From: Zymoseptoria tritici IPO323
Lineage: Eukaryota > Ascomycota > Dothideomycetes > Mycosphaerellales > Mycosphaerellaceae
Length of the DNA stretch: 64,000 bases
Assembly: GCF_000219625.1 (NCBI RefSeq)
Contig: NC_018218.1
Coordinates: 1,798,001 to 1,862,000, forward strand
Direction of reading: 5' to 3'
Positions 1 to 9,924 of this stretch are shown in pieces. Position 1 is the first letter of the stretch. Each line of letters begins with the position of its first letter. The notes beneath the pieces are model-generated. The model saw nothing but the letters and a program-made list of their open reading frames with translations. It made no database searches and was not told the DNA's origin. The position numbers were made by a program, and so were the translations under genes.

Positions 1-2
1 AA

Positions 3-616
3 GACTACATCGTCACCTTCGGGACCTTCGGCCATTGCACCTCAAACGCGCTGTAAGCAGGTGACTCCTTTTCCATGGCATCTTGTGACCAGTATTGATA
101 CCACGACGCAGTCCAAATGGCCACGATATCTGCACCGGCCGCCATATTGGCTACGAGCCCGCCGCACTGATGTCCCGCGTGGACAATTTTGGCATCGACT
201 CCTTGTCCGGCGGCACTTCCGATGCGCTCACACGAGTGATGGTCCTGCATCCGATAGTGTGCGGTATCACATTCATCGCCTTTCTGGTGTCCATCGGCGC
301 CGGAGTTGTTGGCTCTTTGGCTGGTGCATTCACAGCTTTCGTGGCATGGGTCCTGACCATCATTGTAATGGCGACGGACTTCACGCTGTTCGGTGTCGTG
401 CGGCATCATGTCAACGAGGACAGCTCGAGGAGCAAGGCTTACTTCGGCTCGGCGATCTGGATGCTCGTGGCGGCTTTCCTGCTATTGGGTCTTGCGATGT
501 GCATTCTGCTGTTCACTTGCTGCGTGTCAAGGAGGCAGAAGAAGAAAGATGCCGAGGCCATGAAGGAGGCAAAAGCGACGACACCCAAGCGGAAGAAGAG
601 ATTCGGCCTATTCTAG
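3..616 (+). CDS. PalI/SUR7-family membrane protein, 3' part
   Basis: The gene enters the window from the left; exons are 3-52 (5' incomplete) and 112-616, with a 59-bp GT-AG intron at 53-111 (GTAAGC...GCAG) that joins in frame. The visible 184 residues begin with the FGTFGHC motif of the PalI/Rim9/SUR7 family, then a Cys and IGY in the extracellular loop. Three hydrophobic helices follow, the first preceded by the typical VLHPI, and the protein ends in a short Lys/Arg-rich cytosolic tail. The first helix would lie upstream. Family members sit in the plasma membrane and act in ambient pH signalling (Rim9/PalI) or eisosome/cell-wall organisation (SUR7). The sequence alone does not say which branch this is. 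Confidence 0.8.
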
Positions 617-832
617 GCCATGAACCAAAAATTCGTTCGCAATGCAGAGATGTAAGCTTGCGAGGCTGAATGGGTATCGAGGAGAGGCCATTGGCAGCAT
701 CTGCGATTGGTTGTCAAGCTGAACTTCGGGCAAATGTGGCTTTTCGTATCTGCAAATCTCCTTCATCATATTGGCGTCAAGGATCGTATCATTCATTATT
801 CCAGTCGGTCATCATCTATTAGAATCGTTGGA

Positions 833-2302
833 TCAGTACACACTTCCTCTTATGCCTTTGTCTTCTTTCTCTGCTCTTCCAAGATCTTGCGCAGTCTCCG
901 GCACAGTCTGTGTGTCGGCATCCGTGGCACTGTCATCCTGGTTCTCGTAGACAGTGCTCTCGTCACCCAGTGCATCTGCCATTGCATGCTGTCTCATACC
1001 ACTCTCTCGCCCCCAGCGTTCAATGTCGTCCGTTGTCGCTTTTCGCTTTGGCGACTTCTTTATCGAGGTCAACCGACCTTGACCTGCAGCATCGAAATAT
1101 TCTGTGCTTTCCTCATCACTCATTTCGTGGGGTGTGTTCGCGCCAGATTCTGTGCCTCCTCCATCGCGACCTGTATGGAGAAACTGAGCGACTTCTGGTC
1201 TTAATGGAAGCTTCCGGCCTGCTGGTAGTTCCTTTGCGATGGCCTTTGGGCGGTCTCCTCGTCCATCGCTCTGCTGTCGCGATGATATGCCGGTTTTTGC
1301 AGCCGGCGGAAGCTCTATCTCCTGCTTGGGTGGCGATGTGTTCGCTGCGGATCCTGCAAAGCTCTCTCCATTCTGTTCGCCCCACTTTCGCGGAGGTATC
1401 GCCGGGCTTCCTTGAGGCTGTTTCAGAAAGTTTGAAAGCGTATTGCGCCGCTGTGGATTATCCCTGGCTTCTTGTTCTCGTCTTTGACGTTTCAGCTCTG
1501 ACCATGTACGAAGTTGATTCTCCAGTATGTATTTCCCGTTGTCCTGGTTCTTCTGCATGATGATGAACTCGCAATGGTTGATGTTGCGTAGATCCTCGAA
1601 GTACTCCACAGACCAATGATACCACTTCATCAAGAAGACTCTGGTCATCAATCCATGGGTGACAAGCACGCAGACGCTGGGGAATTCATGTTCGCCAAAT
1701 TGTCTCCACAGACTCTCGTTGAAGCCCGAGATCCGATCGTAGGTGTCTGCAGCACTCTCTCCGTTGGGTATTCGATAGAAGAAGTGTCCGTACGATGCAC
1801 GCTCATGCCACATCCGTTCCATCTCCGCCGAGTCTGGTTGAAAGTTTCCAAAATCTTGCTCCCTCAAGCGAGGCTCTTCGTACACCTTGATCTTTTCCCT
1901 ACTGAACGGCGACGGAGCAGCTGACGGATCGTCCGGATCATCGTGGGCGGTCAGTGTCTTCAGTATACCTTCGGTGGTCTCACGCGTACGGCGGTATGGT
2001 GAGGTGTAGATTTGAAGAGTATCGTCTGGCCTTAGGAGTTCTCGTAGTCGTCGACCGGCCTCCTCTGCCTATGGCGTTAGTCAGGCGTGCAAGTAAAGCG
2101 TCCAAGTCGAGATTCGTGACCTACCTGCTTGTGGCCTTCATCCGTAAGCTTGACGCGGTGGTCGGGAACAATCTGGTGTATCTCTCGATTCTTGTTCCCT
2201 TCAGATTGAGCATGCCGGATGAGGATGATCAGCTACATGCAAGTCAGCGTGATATGATAGGTGCAGCAGAATCAGACGGCGGCATACCCTAGGCTTCCCC
2301 AT
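833..2302 (-). CDS. Histidine phosphatase (phosphoglycerate mutase-like) protein
   Basis: Three exons on the minus strand, 2302-2288, 2232-2125 and 2068-833, with introns of 55 and 56 bp (both GT-AG), give 452 aa. The first exon encodes only five residues (MGKPR); joining it to exon 2 restores the family start with the RHA/SEGN motif (Arg11, His12 as the phosphate-accepting His). The second catalytic His is in VTHG near residue 179. The catalytic domain covers about residues 5-235; the rest is low-complexity and Ser/Pro/charged, probably disordered. The fold belongs to the broad fungal phosphoglycerate mutase family that includes yeast Det1, but the substrate cannot be told. It is divergent with the PRKRIP1-like gene, 240 bp apart. 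Confidence 0.88.
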
Positions 2303-2542
2303 CTTGAGATGTATTTCAGAAGTTGCAGGATCTTGAGTGGTCGTCTCTCGTAGAAGACAAACAAGTCGTGCGGCGTCTGTTCGAACATCGAAGCTCCAGC
2401 TGCAGTGGAGGGGCGAAGGAGTGACGCCAGTGATCTTCAATCTTTAATTCCTCAGCATAGTAATGCCTTCCCGTACAGTGACTCTCATCAACGCTGTCGC
2501 AAACTATTCTGGACCACGTCCTCCCAGCATACACCTTCGACC

Positions 2543-3151
2543 ATGTCGGAGAACATCCCAGAGTCCATTCCGACATCAGTGTCGAATCGCTCGCAGCGTC
2601 CGACCAAGAAACGCGCTCTGACGCCAGCGACACAGCAATCGGCGCAAGTTGAAGCTCTTTTCGCCAATCCTGATCGCGCTGAAGTTGGCCTTGCACTCGG
2701 ACCGAAAGCACGATCCCTACTTGCACCCCCAGAAGTGGTGGCAAATGTCCAAGGATCTTCCGCCGGCGCAGGCAGTGGCGAGTTCCACGTGTACAAGGCG
2801 AGCAGACGGCGCGAGTATGAGCGATTGCGAATGATGGACGAGGAAGTGCAGGTGGAGGAGGCGGAGAAGGACTTTCAAAAGCAAAAGGAGGAGCGCGAGA
2901 GGAAGGATCAGGAGAAGCTGGACAAGAATCGTGCAAAGCGAGAAAAAGCGAAGCAGAGACAGCAGAAGAAGAAAGCTGGTGGAAGCGTGGAGCCTGAGGG
3001 AGATGTCGATGGGAAAAAGGAGGGCGGCATCAAGAAGAAGTTCGCTCCAGCCAAGGTCCCGAACAAGACGAATGGAGATGATGTGGACACGAACGGGGAT
3101 ACTGGAGCAGCGGAGGAGGAGAATGGTATTACGATACACGACGATGACTGA
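2543..3151 (+). CDS. PRKRIP1-like (DUF1168) protein
   Basis: A single exon of 202 aa. The start at 2543 (ACC before ATG) is preferred over in-frame upstream codons because the conserved region begins shortly after it. The hallmark segment SGEFHVYKASRRREYERL lies near residues 80-100 and is followed by a long Lys/Glu/Arg coiled coil and an acidic tail. Metazoan PRKRIP1 is a spliceosome-associated, RNA-binding nuclear protein; that role is inferred from the family. The gene shares a short promoter with the histidine phosphatase on the other strand. Confidence 0.8.
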   Translation: MSENIPESIPTSVSNRSQRPTKKRALTPATQQSAQVEALFANPDRAEVGLALGPKARSLLAPPEVVANVQGSSAGAGSGEFHVYKASRRREYERLRMMDEEVQVEEAEKDFQKQKEERERKDQEKLDKNRAKREKAKQRQQKKKAGGSVEPEGDVDGKKEGGIKKKFAPAKVPNKTNGDDVDTNGDTGAAEEENGITIHDDD

Positions 3152-4657
3152 ATGAACCCGAGAGCCTCACATTGAGCCGAAGACCATCAACCTTGAGGCT
3201 CCAAATAACGGCGTTCCGTAATCACGGTGTTCCGATTTGGGCGACAGCACCCTCATTCGAAGGCTGTCACAATCATCGACCGGGCGAAGAACTTTACGCG
3301 CACGAGTTTGCCGTCTTTGGCGGGCGAGCGACCGGTCTGAGGCATGCAATTCTGCCTGTTGGACTGTCACGGCGGCTTTCGAGGATCAACGGCACATAGA
3401 GAGTCGTGCTTTGGCCAGCGACCCATGCTATGTTCGCAAGCCGAATAGCTGTTGCAGCCGCTCCTTGGTTGTTTGAACTGCTTGAGATGCTGGACATGGC
3501 TGTCATACTGATTGCCTTCGATCAGAGTGCCTGCATGTAGCTTCTTGCAGGCTATCGAAGCGCGTCAAATGACAATTGTACTTATGGCATCGTTGCCTGG
3601 CGAAGAGCAAGCCCGATATGCAGAAAGATTTCGTCCTATTGCTCAGTGGTTCACAAGGCGTGCAGTCTTCGTGTCGAATGTATGATGCGCGAACATCTCG
3701 CATCCCACGAGGACTACGATGTGGCTCCACATGTTTTCGCGATCGGCAAGAACGTGCCGGAAAACGCTCCTCACAGTCAGTTAGCCTTAAATATAAGCTT
3801 GTTTGTGACGAACGGCTGATCCATGCGCAGCCACTGACATGCACGGGACAACATCCAGTCAAGCTGCTCGTCCTACCTGCTATGTTACACGAACGACAAC
3901 ACGTACCATGACATGCGAGCGAGATATACGACTACTTTTAGCATATCCCGCTCAATTGCACGGTCGACTACCTGTACGGCTATTTGACATGGCCTCCGCC
4001 TTCACATGTACGACTACTTGACATGGCCGCCTCCGTCACATGTACGACTATCCAGCATGTCTCGTACGATAACATGTGCCGCTCTATAACATACATCGCT
4101 TTAGTGACACGTACGGCTACTTCCACGGCTATTTAGCATGTTCTGCTCCGTTACATGTACGACTATTTAGCATGACCCGTACAGTCACCTGTACGATACC
4201 TGTACAGCTATTGGCCTGTCCTGGCAAATTACCAGTTCGAGTGCTTGCACGACTATCTAAGTAAGCATGTTACCTGTACGAGGGACTGTACGGCAAGTTA
4301 ACTGCACGACTGTCGAGCTCAATTGTTGTGATTAGACCGACTAATGGCAGCTCACGGATGGGGCAGCTCGACAATGAGCTTGAGCTCGGAGCTTGGAAGT
4401 GAGCGTTGATTGTGAGAAAACCTTACTTTTAAGCTTGTTTCTGTGATTGGGGACGAGCACGGGCCCGCGCTGGCTTCTTCTTCTTTAAAGCTCGAGCTTC
4501 GGACCTTCCTCAACTTTCTCACATCCGCAACAACAACAACACTTCACGCGCAAGCACGACCCACCACACCGCAAACATCAAGCACAAGCTCAAGCGCATC
4601 AGAAGTACACAAATCAAGACAAGCAAAAGATATCACACACGAAAACACGCACACACA
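3152..4657. other. Gene-free stretch with a repeat block
   Basis: About 1.5 kb without a convincing gene; short open frames here lack recognisable domains. Its middle holds the degenerate repeat array listed separately (about 3890-4320). The last 150 bases before 4658 are rich in CA and CAA and look like a fungal 5' leader. Confidence 0.6.
3890..4320. repeat. Degenerate tandem repeat, about 35-45 bp period
   Basis: The core ACATGTACGACTAT, followed by TTAGCATG or TTGACATGG, recurs with substitutions near 3930, 3974, 4005, 4040, 4060, 4112, 4152 and 4185, among others. Spacing is mostly 30-45 bp. The core contains the near-palindrome ACATGT and repeated GTAC. It is intergenic and copies differ at many positions, so this is an old array. 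No coding function is visible. Confidence 0.65.
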
Positions 4658-6349
4658 ATGGCTCGCCTACGCGACCAACCTCCGCCGTCGGCCTCGCGAC
4701 GCAGCACTCGCATCGCGTCAAAAGCCTCCAGCCGCGCATCCTCCGTCGCCGCTTCTGACGACCACAGTAAGCCCACGAAAAAGGAAGGCGCAGTTTTCAA
4801 CCCCGCCGAAATCGCACGTCGCATCGTATACAACAACGAGCGGCACATCATCCCGACACTGACCAGCCGCCAAAAAGACGATGTCATTCATGCCATCGCC
4901 GACAACCAGATTCAAGTGGTGCGCCAACACAAGGTCGAGGTTGAAAAACTCGAGGACGAGGTTGAAGATCTGGAGCGCCGCATTCAAGTCGGCGGCATTC
5001 AGCGCAGCGCGCCAGCCAAACCGTCACAGCCTCTGCGCGATCACTTCCTCTACAAGAACGCGCCCAGCAGGAAGCAGAAGGTCACGAGCTCCGACACCCC
5101 TGGCAACGGCTCACTCAGCAAACAGTCACCCAGCAAACAGTCACCCACGTCTGGCGAACTCTCCGAATTTGGCGACTCTCAAATGGTCACTTCAACCCCT
5201 CTGACTTTGGCGCCACACTCACATCAGACCGCTCCAAGCTCAGTGCAGCAGCAGAATGTCAATCGCGACACCTCGTCATCGCCACACAACAACGCTGCTG
5301 AGACACCCAGGCCCAACCTCCTCCGCCGCGCTTTTGGCCTTCTCTCATCACCGTTCGGCACCATTCGCAAGCTCAGCACCACCACTCAGGCACAGCGACC
5401 CTCACTTCTCCAGAACGGCGTTTCATCACAAGCTTCGGGTGAAGTGATCGGTGCCTTGCCAGCCTCACGCAAGCGGCCAGCACCAGAGCAAGAGCAAGAG
5501 CCAGAAGCGCATCACGAGGTACAACAAGGAGTGAGACAGGAGCCGGCTTTAGCGCGCCCAGACTTCAGCGACGCAACACCCACTCGTACCAAGGCAATGA
5601 GGACACCACGCACTGCGCGCATCCCGCCATCTGCCCCTGGCAGCACCTACCCTACCCCACTGGGCGCTATCTCCGAATACACCGAGCCTTCCGAGACGAA
5701 CATCCGCCGTCCAGAACCCACACCAAGCAGGCACCGCGACATCGCATCAGTACGCCGCCGCCGCGAGCTTGCGTCGCAAGTCACGATCCCGAGACGTGCC
5801 TGGGATCCCAAGCCTCTCCCGCGCGACCCAAATGCCGACAGCAGACTCGAGAAGCTGCGCGCATACCACGAAGCGAAAGACCACCTTCACAACTTGCAGA
5901 AGGATGAGGAAATCAGAGAGATGACCCAGCACCGTACCAAGCGTGTGAAGATCGATGATCTTGTCGCCATACCCCACAACCGACCTGGAGATGCGTCTGG
6001 AACATTCCGGATGTACGACGCGGATAGCGACGACGAAATGGAGGTGGAGGAGGATTGTGAGGTGAGGGAGAACATCTTCCGAGGTGAAGATCGTCCCCAT
6101 GAGGAGGAGTTGAACGAGATCAACGAGGTGGAAACTAGCCTCACGCCAGAGGTGGACACCGACGTGGAAGCCGCTCATCTGGAATTCGGCACTCCACCCG
6201 ATGTTGGAAAACGCGATGCCAACGAGTCGCCTATCATCGATGCGACCGAGAACGCCAAATTCGAGATGGCCTACCAGCATTGGCTGCGAAGCGGGGGAGA
6301 AATCCTCACCTGGTTGTTCGAGCAGGATGGCTTTCCTCCCATGCCATGA
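4658..6349 (+). CDS. Hypothetical charged protein with coiled coil
   Basis: A single 563-aa frame starting in a good context (ACA CAC AAT GG). I do not recognise the family. Seen: an N-terminal Ser/Arg-rich stretch (about 1-40), a conserved-looking block with a predicted coiled coil (about 45-112, rich in VEKLEDEVEDLERR-like heptads), a long Pro/Ser/Thr/Gln low-complexity middle, and a second ordered block near 360-425 with many basic and acidic residues. An acidic segment follows (about 450-520). The final 60 residues (LEFGTPPDVG...FEMAYQHWLRSGG) are echoed by a decayed copy at 8902-9223, so this tail has been duplicated locally. A nuclear or chromosomal role is possible from composition only. 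Confidence 0.6.
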   Translation: MARLRDQPPPSASRRSTRIASKASSRASSVAASDDHSKPTKKEGAVFNPAEIARRIVYNNERHIIPTLTSRQKDDVIHAIADNQIQVVRQHKVEVEKLEDEVEDLERRIQVGGIQRSAPAKPSQPLRDHFLYKNAPSRKQKVTSSDTPGNGSLSKQSPSKQSPTSGELSEFGDSQMVTSTPLTLAPHSHQTAPSSVQQQNVNRDTSSSPHNNAAETPRPNLLRRAFGLLSSPFGTIRKLSTTTQAQRPSLLQNGVSSQASGEVIGALPASRKRPAPEQEQEPEAHHEVQQGVRQEPALARPDFSDATPTRTKAMRTPRTARIPPSAPGSTYPTPLGAISEYTEPSETNIRRPEPTPSRHRDIASVRRRRELASQVTIPRRAWDPKPLPRDPNADSRLEKLRAYHEAKDHLHNLQKDEEIREMTQHRTKRVKIDDLVAIPHNRPGDASGTFRMYDADSDDEMEVEEDCEVRENIFRGEDRPHEEELNEINEVETSLTPEVDTDVEAAHLEFGTPPDVGKRDANESPIIDATENAKFEMAYQHWLRSGGEILTWLFEQDGFPPMP

Positions 6350-6545
6350 GCTTCGACTCCCCTTCGGGGTTGAGTCAGCTCTCTTCGGCTTGAGCTCCCC
6401 TTCGGGGTTGAGCTCGCCCTCACGGGGTGGATTCTTGGACTTGGGCTTGGGCTTGAGCTCCCCTTCGGGGTTGAGCTCGCCCTCATGCGGGGGTGTGGTT
6501 TTGGTTTTCTGCGTGGTGAGCATGCTCCCCTTCGGGGTTCGAGTC
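6350..6545. repeat. UUCG-type hairpin repeats after the 4658 gene
   Basis: CCCCTTCGGGGTTGAG occurs starting near 6360, 6402 and 6462, with a fourth CCCCTTCGGGG near 6529. As RNA each can fold into a small CCC-stem hairpin closed by the very stable C(UUCG)G tetraloop. Copies alternate with GAGCTCGCCCTC spacers. They start directly after the stop codon, so they would lie in the 3' UTR and could act in termination or mRNA stability. That role is inference. Confidence 0.6.
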
Positions 6546-6584
6546 GCTCACCATGCCAATGAGCGGAGAGATATGGGGTCAAGC

Positions 6585-6680
6585 GGGCGTTTGTTTTTGG
6601 AGAGCATGGCGCTTGTTTTTTGGGAGAGCATGGCGCTGTTTTTTTGGGAGAGCATGGCGTTTGTTTTTGGGATTGCTTCC
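6585..6680. repeat. Short tandem repeat, about 25-28 bp
   Basis: GGGAGAGCATGGCG followed by a T-rich spacer (CTTGTTTTTT, CTGTTTTTTT, TTTGTTTTTG) occurs three times in direct succession at about 6597-6675. Spacer length varies, as expected of slippage. Confidence 0.65.
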
Positions 6681-6921
6681 GGCGTTGTAACGAGTATGAA
6701 TAGCATAGCATGAGACGAATGACCATGGTTTACGACATTACCCTTGTGATCGATCGAGTGCCAAGTGAATTTTGTTTGAGACCATGCCAACAAGGGCGGA
6801 GTCATGCAAATAGAACCGTTTCGCGATGCGGAGACGGCGAAGCGATACGTAGCGACCTCATACGAAGAAGCGGTTTGAGAGCAAGCCAACACCAGCGGAG
6901 TTATACGGATGGAAACCTCTC

Positions 6922-7831
6922 ATGATCCCCGGCAGAGCCAAAAATCATGTCGAGCTTGCTGAGCTGCCGGATGATGAGCTGCTGGATGAAGAGATAGCCC
7001 TGGTCTCCGGTGCCCTGCCCAGTGACGCCGAGATCCCTCTTCCAGAGCAGTACGATGATTTCATCCGCGACGAGGATCCGAACAAGCCTCGCCGTCGTCC
7101 TAAAGCACCGGGTCCGCCCCCTGCTTACCTTCAACCTGGCCTTCAGCAGTCTCTCAGACATTCCACCATGTCACAATTCGTGTCGAACTCCAAGGGCATG
7201 ACAACTCCGGAGTCTGACGGGCTCAGGCGACTCTAAGAAGAGCCCTGAGCTCAACTCGGCCGATGGAGACGCACCAGAAGTGATCGATGTGGATGCCCTC
7301 CCTGCTTTGCCGAAGCACAATCGAATTGCAGTCCTCTCCGGTCATCCTCAAGCCAATGGAAGCAAGTCCACCGCCAACAAGTCTCAAGGCGGCAAGTCCA
7401 CGGCCAGCAACACCACGGCCAGCAAGTCCGCGACCAGAGACGTCATGGCTGGTTCCTTGTTCCAGTCCAATCTCATGTCCACCTTCACGAAGACTGGGTC
7501 CAATTCGAGCGGTGCCATTCCCATGCTCCCGCCGTTCAATTACACAGACACCGCCCTGATCCCACATAACATGGAGAAGCAAGCCTTCAAGACCAACAAG
7601 CGATTTGCTGAGGTAGTGGCACACATTCCAAATGCATTTGCTACTCCCTCGATCACCCTTGAAGACAAGAAGAAGCTACTTCTGGCATTGAACGAAGAGT
7701 GGAAACATCTTCTGAAAGACAAGAAAGACGGTATTTCAATTGAGACGCACCTCGCTCGAGTCAAGCCAATGTACCTCACTCGCGTTGTCTCCATGATCTG
7801 GAGAGCGATGCGATGCGAAGAAGGGTTTTAG
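6922..7831 (+). pseudogene. Frameshifted hypothetical coding remnant
   Basis: Frame 1 from 6922 reads an acidic, Pro-rich segment and stops at 7236. From about 7222 the coding-like text continues in the next frame (GDSKKSPELNSADGD...) to 7831. One extra base near 7216-7220 would account for the break. The second part holds a Ser/Thr/Lys linker and an ordered-looking region (about 7530-7800, FNYTDTALIPHN then helices). The final codons run straight into the dispersed repeat, so the natural C terminus seems lost. I do not recognise the family. An intron or a sequencing error is possible instead of decay. Confidence 0.45.
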
Positions 7832-8089
7832 AGACCATGCCAACAAGAGCGGAGCCGTACGTATGAAGTCGTGTTCCACTCCGGAGAGAGCGAAGCGGTA
7901 TTGAGCGATGCGATGCGAAGAAGTGCTTCAAGACCATGCCAATGAGAGCGGAGCCATGCGTATGGGAATGCATGAGGACCCGGAGAGAGCGAATCCCGTT
8001 CTCGCATTTGCTTCGCATCGAATCTATACCAAGTAGAGCGGAGTCATGCGAATGAGTACGTACTGCGGTCCGGAGAGGGCGAGGTACTC

Positions 8090-8570
8090 GACTCCAAACC
8101 TCCGCAGAGTCCGGCAATATGAGATCAATGCCGCCAAGAACTTCGTATACAGTCTGCGATCCAAGAACATTAGTACTGGAGACGGCGGCTGGTACGTTCG
8201 TTTCCTTGAGTCCAAGATTACCTGGGAGAATTTCGAATCGCTGCTGTGCACTGCAACGCGCTATGGAGTACTTATGGCACGCCCTTCATTGACTGTACCG
8301 GCGGCACGAACCCAGGCGAACCAGGGATTAGCACAACAGCTTTTGATGAAAGTCGACCAGGCCAAGGCTCGCGCAGATACCAAATTGCAATTCGAGAACA
8401 ACGAAATCAAGAACGGCTCGATCTCAATCTTCAAATTCAACGTGAAGCGTAAGCTGGATGATGCCACCCTGCAACGCGTCAAGGACGACGAGATCGAGCG
8501 ACTCAAGGCCTTTCGCTCTCGTCTCGCGCTCTGGTCGGACTCTGGATTCCCTGGCGGGAGCTGCAGCCTT
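8090..8570 (+). pseudogene. Hypothetical coding remnant
   Basis: Within an open frame that begins in repeat sequence at 8046, roughly 8090-8550 reads like real protein: RQYEINAAKNFVYSL, then GGWYVRFLESKITWENFESL, then a Lys/Glu-rich helical stretch. Past about 8570 composition turns random and the frame enters another repeat copy. It may be the downstream piece of the same broken gene as 6922-7831, separated by inserted repeats. No family is recognised. Confidence 0.35.
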
Positions 8571-8901
8571 GGCTCCCAACGCACCGCGCGCTCTTCTGGG
8601 CGCGCCTCGCCGCGGATTTGGTTGGCGCGGCCCAGGTGCAAGAATCTCTTCTTGTGGAGACCATGCCAGCGATGGCGGAGTTGTGCGCATGAAACTAGGT
8701 CGAGGCTCGGGGGGAGTGACAGTCGATCCCACCGCTGCATTTTGAGGCAATGCCAACAAGAGCGGACTCTTTCGTACCTCAAGGTACTTTTGAAAGGTAT
8801 GTGATTGCCTTGCCCTCCGTACATATGGCGACATCCTTCGAGCGTCAACGTCCTTTGAACGTCGAGCTCCTTCGCTGTTCGCAGCAAACGGTAGCCCAAC
8901 A

Positions 8902-9223
8902 ATGCTAAAGGCTCAGAGTGAGGCGGACTTGGAGGTTCTGGAAGCAGCTCGCTTCGAATCCGGCACTCTCCCAGATATTGGAATTCGCGACCCCAATGAG
9001 TCGCCATTTGTGGATCCGACCGGTCTCGCTAAGTTCGAGATGGGACTCCAGCATTTCATGAGAACCGTGGAACTTTTGACCCGGACGAATCGCCCCTCAT
9101 AGATCCGTGGTCGCCCTTCAACGATCCCAATGACCCGGCCTTCAACGATCCCAATGAGTCGCCATTCAACGATCCGATGAGCGCCGCCAGCTCGGAATGG
9201 GGACTGCAGCACGATGTGTGGTA
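8902..9223 (+). pseudogene. Decayed duplicate of the 4658 gene's 3' end
   Basis: The reading ESGTLPDIGIRDPNESP followed by AKFEMGLQHFMR matches the tail of the upstream gene (EFGTPPDVGKRDANESP ... AKFEMAYQHWLR) at most positions. The frame stops at 9102, but one base off it continues as DPDESPLIDPWSPFNDPNDP and further FNDPNESP iterations to a stop at about 9223. The frameshift, the lack of any 5' part and the short internal repeats indicate a non-functional, locally duplicated fragment. Confidence 0.6.
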
Positions 9224-9924
9224 GAGGCTGACGTGGAACTTGACCCTCGCTAGGACAGTCGGCGAACGTGACGGCGGATGTGGAAGCAGTCTACCTTGTT
9301 AGAAGAGCAATTGAACGAGCAAGGAGAAGGCCCACATGCGCCAGCGTGGGAGTGTGGATGTACCCTACAGAGCGACTTCGATACAGTGTAGTTCGACCTC
9401 CTGCACTGAATGAGCAGCATTCGCCCGGACGTGGACAAGCGTATTGCCAACAAACCTCCTAGCCCGACGGGACGCAGCTGACTTCGAAGACGTGTTCCTT
9501 CGCTGTTTGCGTGGTCTCGAAACTGTACGCATGATCTTGTTTGCGGATGGTCTGGAAGTTGTGGGTGGGAGCTCGGCGCGATGCGCACAGCTCAGCTCAG
9601 CGCTCGGTTCCGTGCGCGCAGCTGAAGGCCAGATGCCCAGCTCAGGATCGGTCTGCACGGCTCAAATTGAGGCTCCTTGTCGAGGACGAGCGTCCTGGGA
9701 TGACTTCGAAAACTTGCACTGTAGCGTGCGGTCTCTGCGTGAAAGACAACGTTGCTCGTCGTATCGCCTGTCCCAATGGCTCCGGAGGGGCCTGGCTGCT
9801 GCTCCCCGATATATGACAAAGAGTTTCCATAGCGCGCTTTGCCATTGAAGTAATTCACTCTTCCTGTGAGCAATATGCATTGCCTGCATGCTTGTATATG
9901 TTGAGCAAGGAAGTCCAGTCCAAG
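9224..9924. other. Gene-free stretch
   Basis: About 700 bp downstream of the decayed duplicate and of the SDR stop codon. Overlapping short open frames on both strands have random composition. I see nothing else here. Confidence 0.5.

Larger units (their letters stand above)
6543..8775. repeat. Dispersed repeat family CCATGCCAAC-AGAGCGGAG
   Basis: A unit with the core ACCATGCCAACAAGAGCGGA, then GCCATGCGTATG, recurs near 6548, 6781, 6885, 7834, 7932, 8026, 8660 and 8747. A second module, CGGAGAGAGCGAAGCG then GATGCGATGCGAAGAAG, alternates with it near 6827, 7800, 7882 and 7978, so the full unit is about 95 bp. Copies are degenerate. They both interrupt and flank the coding remnants of this region. 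No terminal repeats or target duplications are evident. Confidence 0.65.
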
